Positions 63,148 through 64,000 of a DNA stretch of 64,000 bases are shown here, in pieces. This stretch comes from Oasisia sp. SBJ-2009. Its lineage: Eukaryota; Annelida; Polychaeta; Sabellida; Siboglinidae. Under the pieces are notes generated by a model that was not told the origin of the DNA, searched no databases, and saw only the letters and a list, made by a program, of their open reading frames with translations. The DNA lies in contig OZ024865.1 in the NCBI GenBank assembly GCA_964017155.1, forward strand, positions 16,994,399 to 17,058,398, in the 5' to 3' direction. Position 1 is the first letter of the stretch; each line of letters opens with the position of its first letter. Position numbers and translations under genes: made by a program.

Positions 63148-64000
63148 GTAGGACTTTTTATTTTACATCGAAATATATTGTCTCTTTTTGTATGGTACAC
63201 ATAACATTTTTATATGACTTCGAGTTTATTTTCTCAGTCAAACAAACGTTGACAATTTCCTTTTGCATTGATTTATCAATAAAAATAAAAATGGTGTCAA
63301 CAATCTCAGTCAAAGCCAGTAGATGGTCGGAAAAGACATCAACACAGTTGGCTGCATGGCACTTCTTTGCAAACCAGATGACCAATGCAACCAGCTCTGG
63401 CACTGAAAGGGTTAAATAATAAAGGACTTTCCTCGATTGTTAACGTGTGTTTTATCTGTCCAAATGATGGGTCTCGGCATAAACCTAGTAAGTTACATTA
63501 ACATTTGGAATAATCGTCATCTTTATTTTTGTCAGAACGATAACGTATTGCAGTTCACAAATATGTGTCTCAGGAGGTAAAAACAATAACTGAAAGTTCT
63601 TTTACACTGTATAGTGCTGACTGTCCAGTGCCCAGTCTTCACGATTGCTCATGAATGAAAGCTTTACTCACTGGCAGAACTATTCAGTAGAACGGGTGAA
63701 CGGGTCTCGGCATAAAACTATTCAGATGAGAGTCCTTAGCATTAGTCACTGGATCAATGTGATGATGAGAGGCAAAGCCAATAAAATAATTAATGACAAT
63801 ACACATATTCTATATAACCAGTACGTCCTTCTGCCCTTGACCAGATGGTTCAAAACAAATAGGAAGCGTACTTCATTCATTCCAATGTCTGCAGGACTTC
63901 ACTCTGACGTCACAATTATAATTTTAACTATACTTTTAAATTATATTATAGATTAGTCTTTTATTTTATTATGATTAATGTTTACATACTGTTTTAATAA
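63148..64000. other. SETD6 intron 3 to window end
   Basis: No further SETD6 exon is recognised before the edge. gggtctcggcataaa occurs twice (63470, 63705), a small repeat. An open frame around 63290-63420 has no known domain. Confidence 0.45.

Overview
The window is a piece of an animal nuclear genome, AT-rich and crowded with transposable elements. Two genes with clear animal orthologues set the frame: a complete peptide:N-glycanase gene (NGLY1, minus strand, five coding exons between 46055 and 57775) and, head to head with it, the first three coding exons of a SETD6-type protein lysine methyltransferase (plus strand, 58258 onward, running off the right edge). A third spliced gene on the minus strand (13310-18359) encodes a type I membrane protein with a signal peptide, two immunoglobulin-like domains and two candidate transmembrane exons. 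Introns, GT-AG splice sites, long CA/GT microsatellites and the mix of CR1/L2-like and RTE-like LINEs, a Gypsy element and TIR transposons fit a marine invertebrate (mollusc, cephalochordate or similar). The species cannot be fixed from the sequence alone.

Layout. 1-700: microsatellites. 1280-7620: decayed LINE pieces, one split by a 4.08-kb TIR transposon (3269-7348) whose broken coding region has FEN/XPG-nuclease-like motifs and a Cys-rich tail (Academ-like). 8200-11870: a CR1-like LINE on the minus strand split by a second minus-strand LINE (about 9096-10944). 12129-12478: a foldback MITE. 13310-18359: the Ig-domain gene, with LINE debris in an intron. 18968-23935: a 4.97-kb element bounded by TTAA, related by its ends to a smaller TTAA element at 61414-62243 that still carries a THAP-domain relic (Kolobok-like). 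25287-35449: a Gypsy LTR retrotransposon with identical LTRs and an ATATG target duplication. It is split by a 5.68-kb DNA transposon (28459-34137) with an intact 974-codon DDE-like transposase, and that element has itself received a solo LTR (29824-30469). 38235-38525: a relic of a transposon-borne protein. 40544-43879: about 63 copies of a 53-bp minisatellite. 46055-57775: NGLY1. 58258-64000: the 5' part of SETD6.

The most unusual structure is in NGLY1 intron 1. A 7.06-kb foldback element (50182-57244) has arms made of 187-bp tandem repeats in inverted orientation, apparent 9-bp target duplications and no visible transposase. A small element of similar design (59465-60140) lies in SETD6 intron 1, just across the shared promoter. 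Together they suggest an active, poorly described foldback (MuDR/Rehavkus-like) family. Almost everything else between the genes is nested mobile DNA; several insertion sites can be resolved to the base because the target duplication, or a local paralogous empty site, is present.
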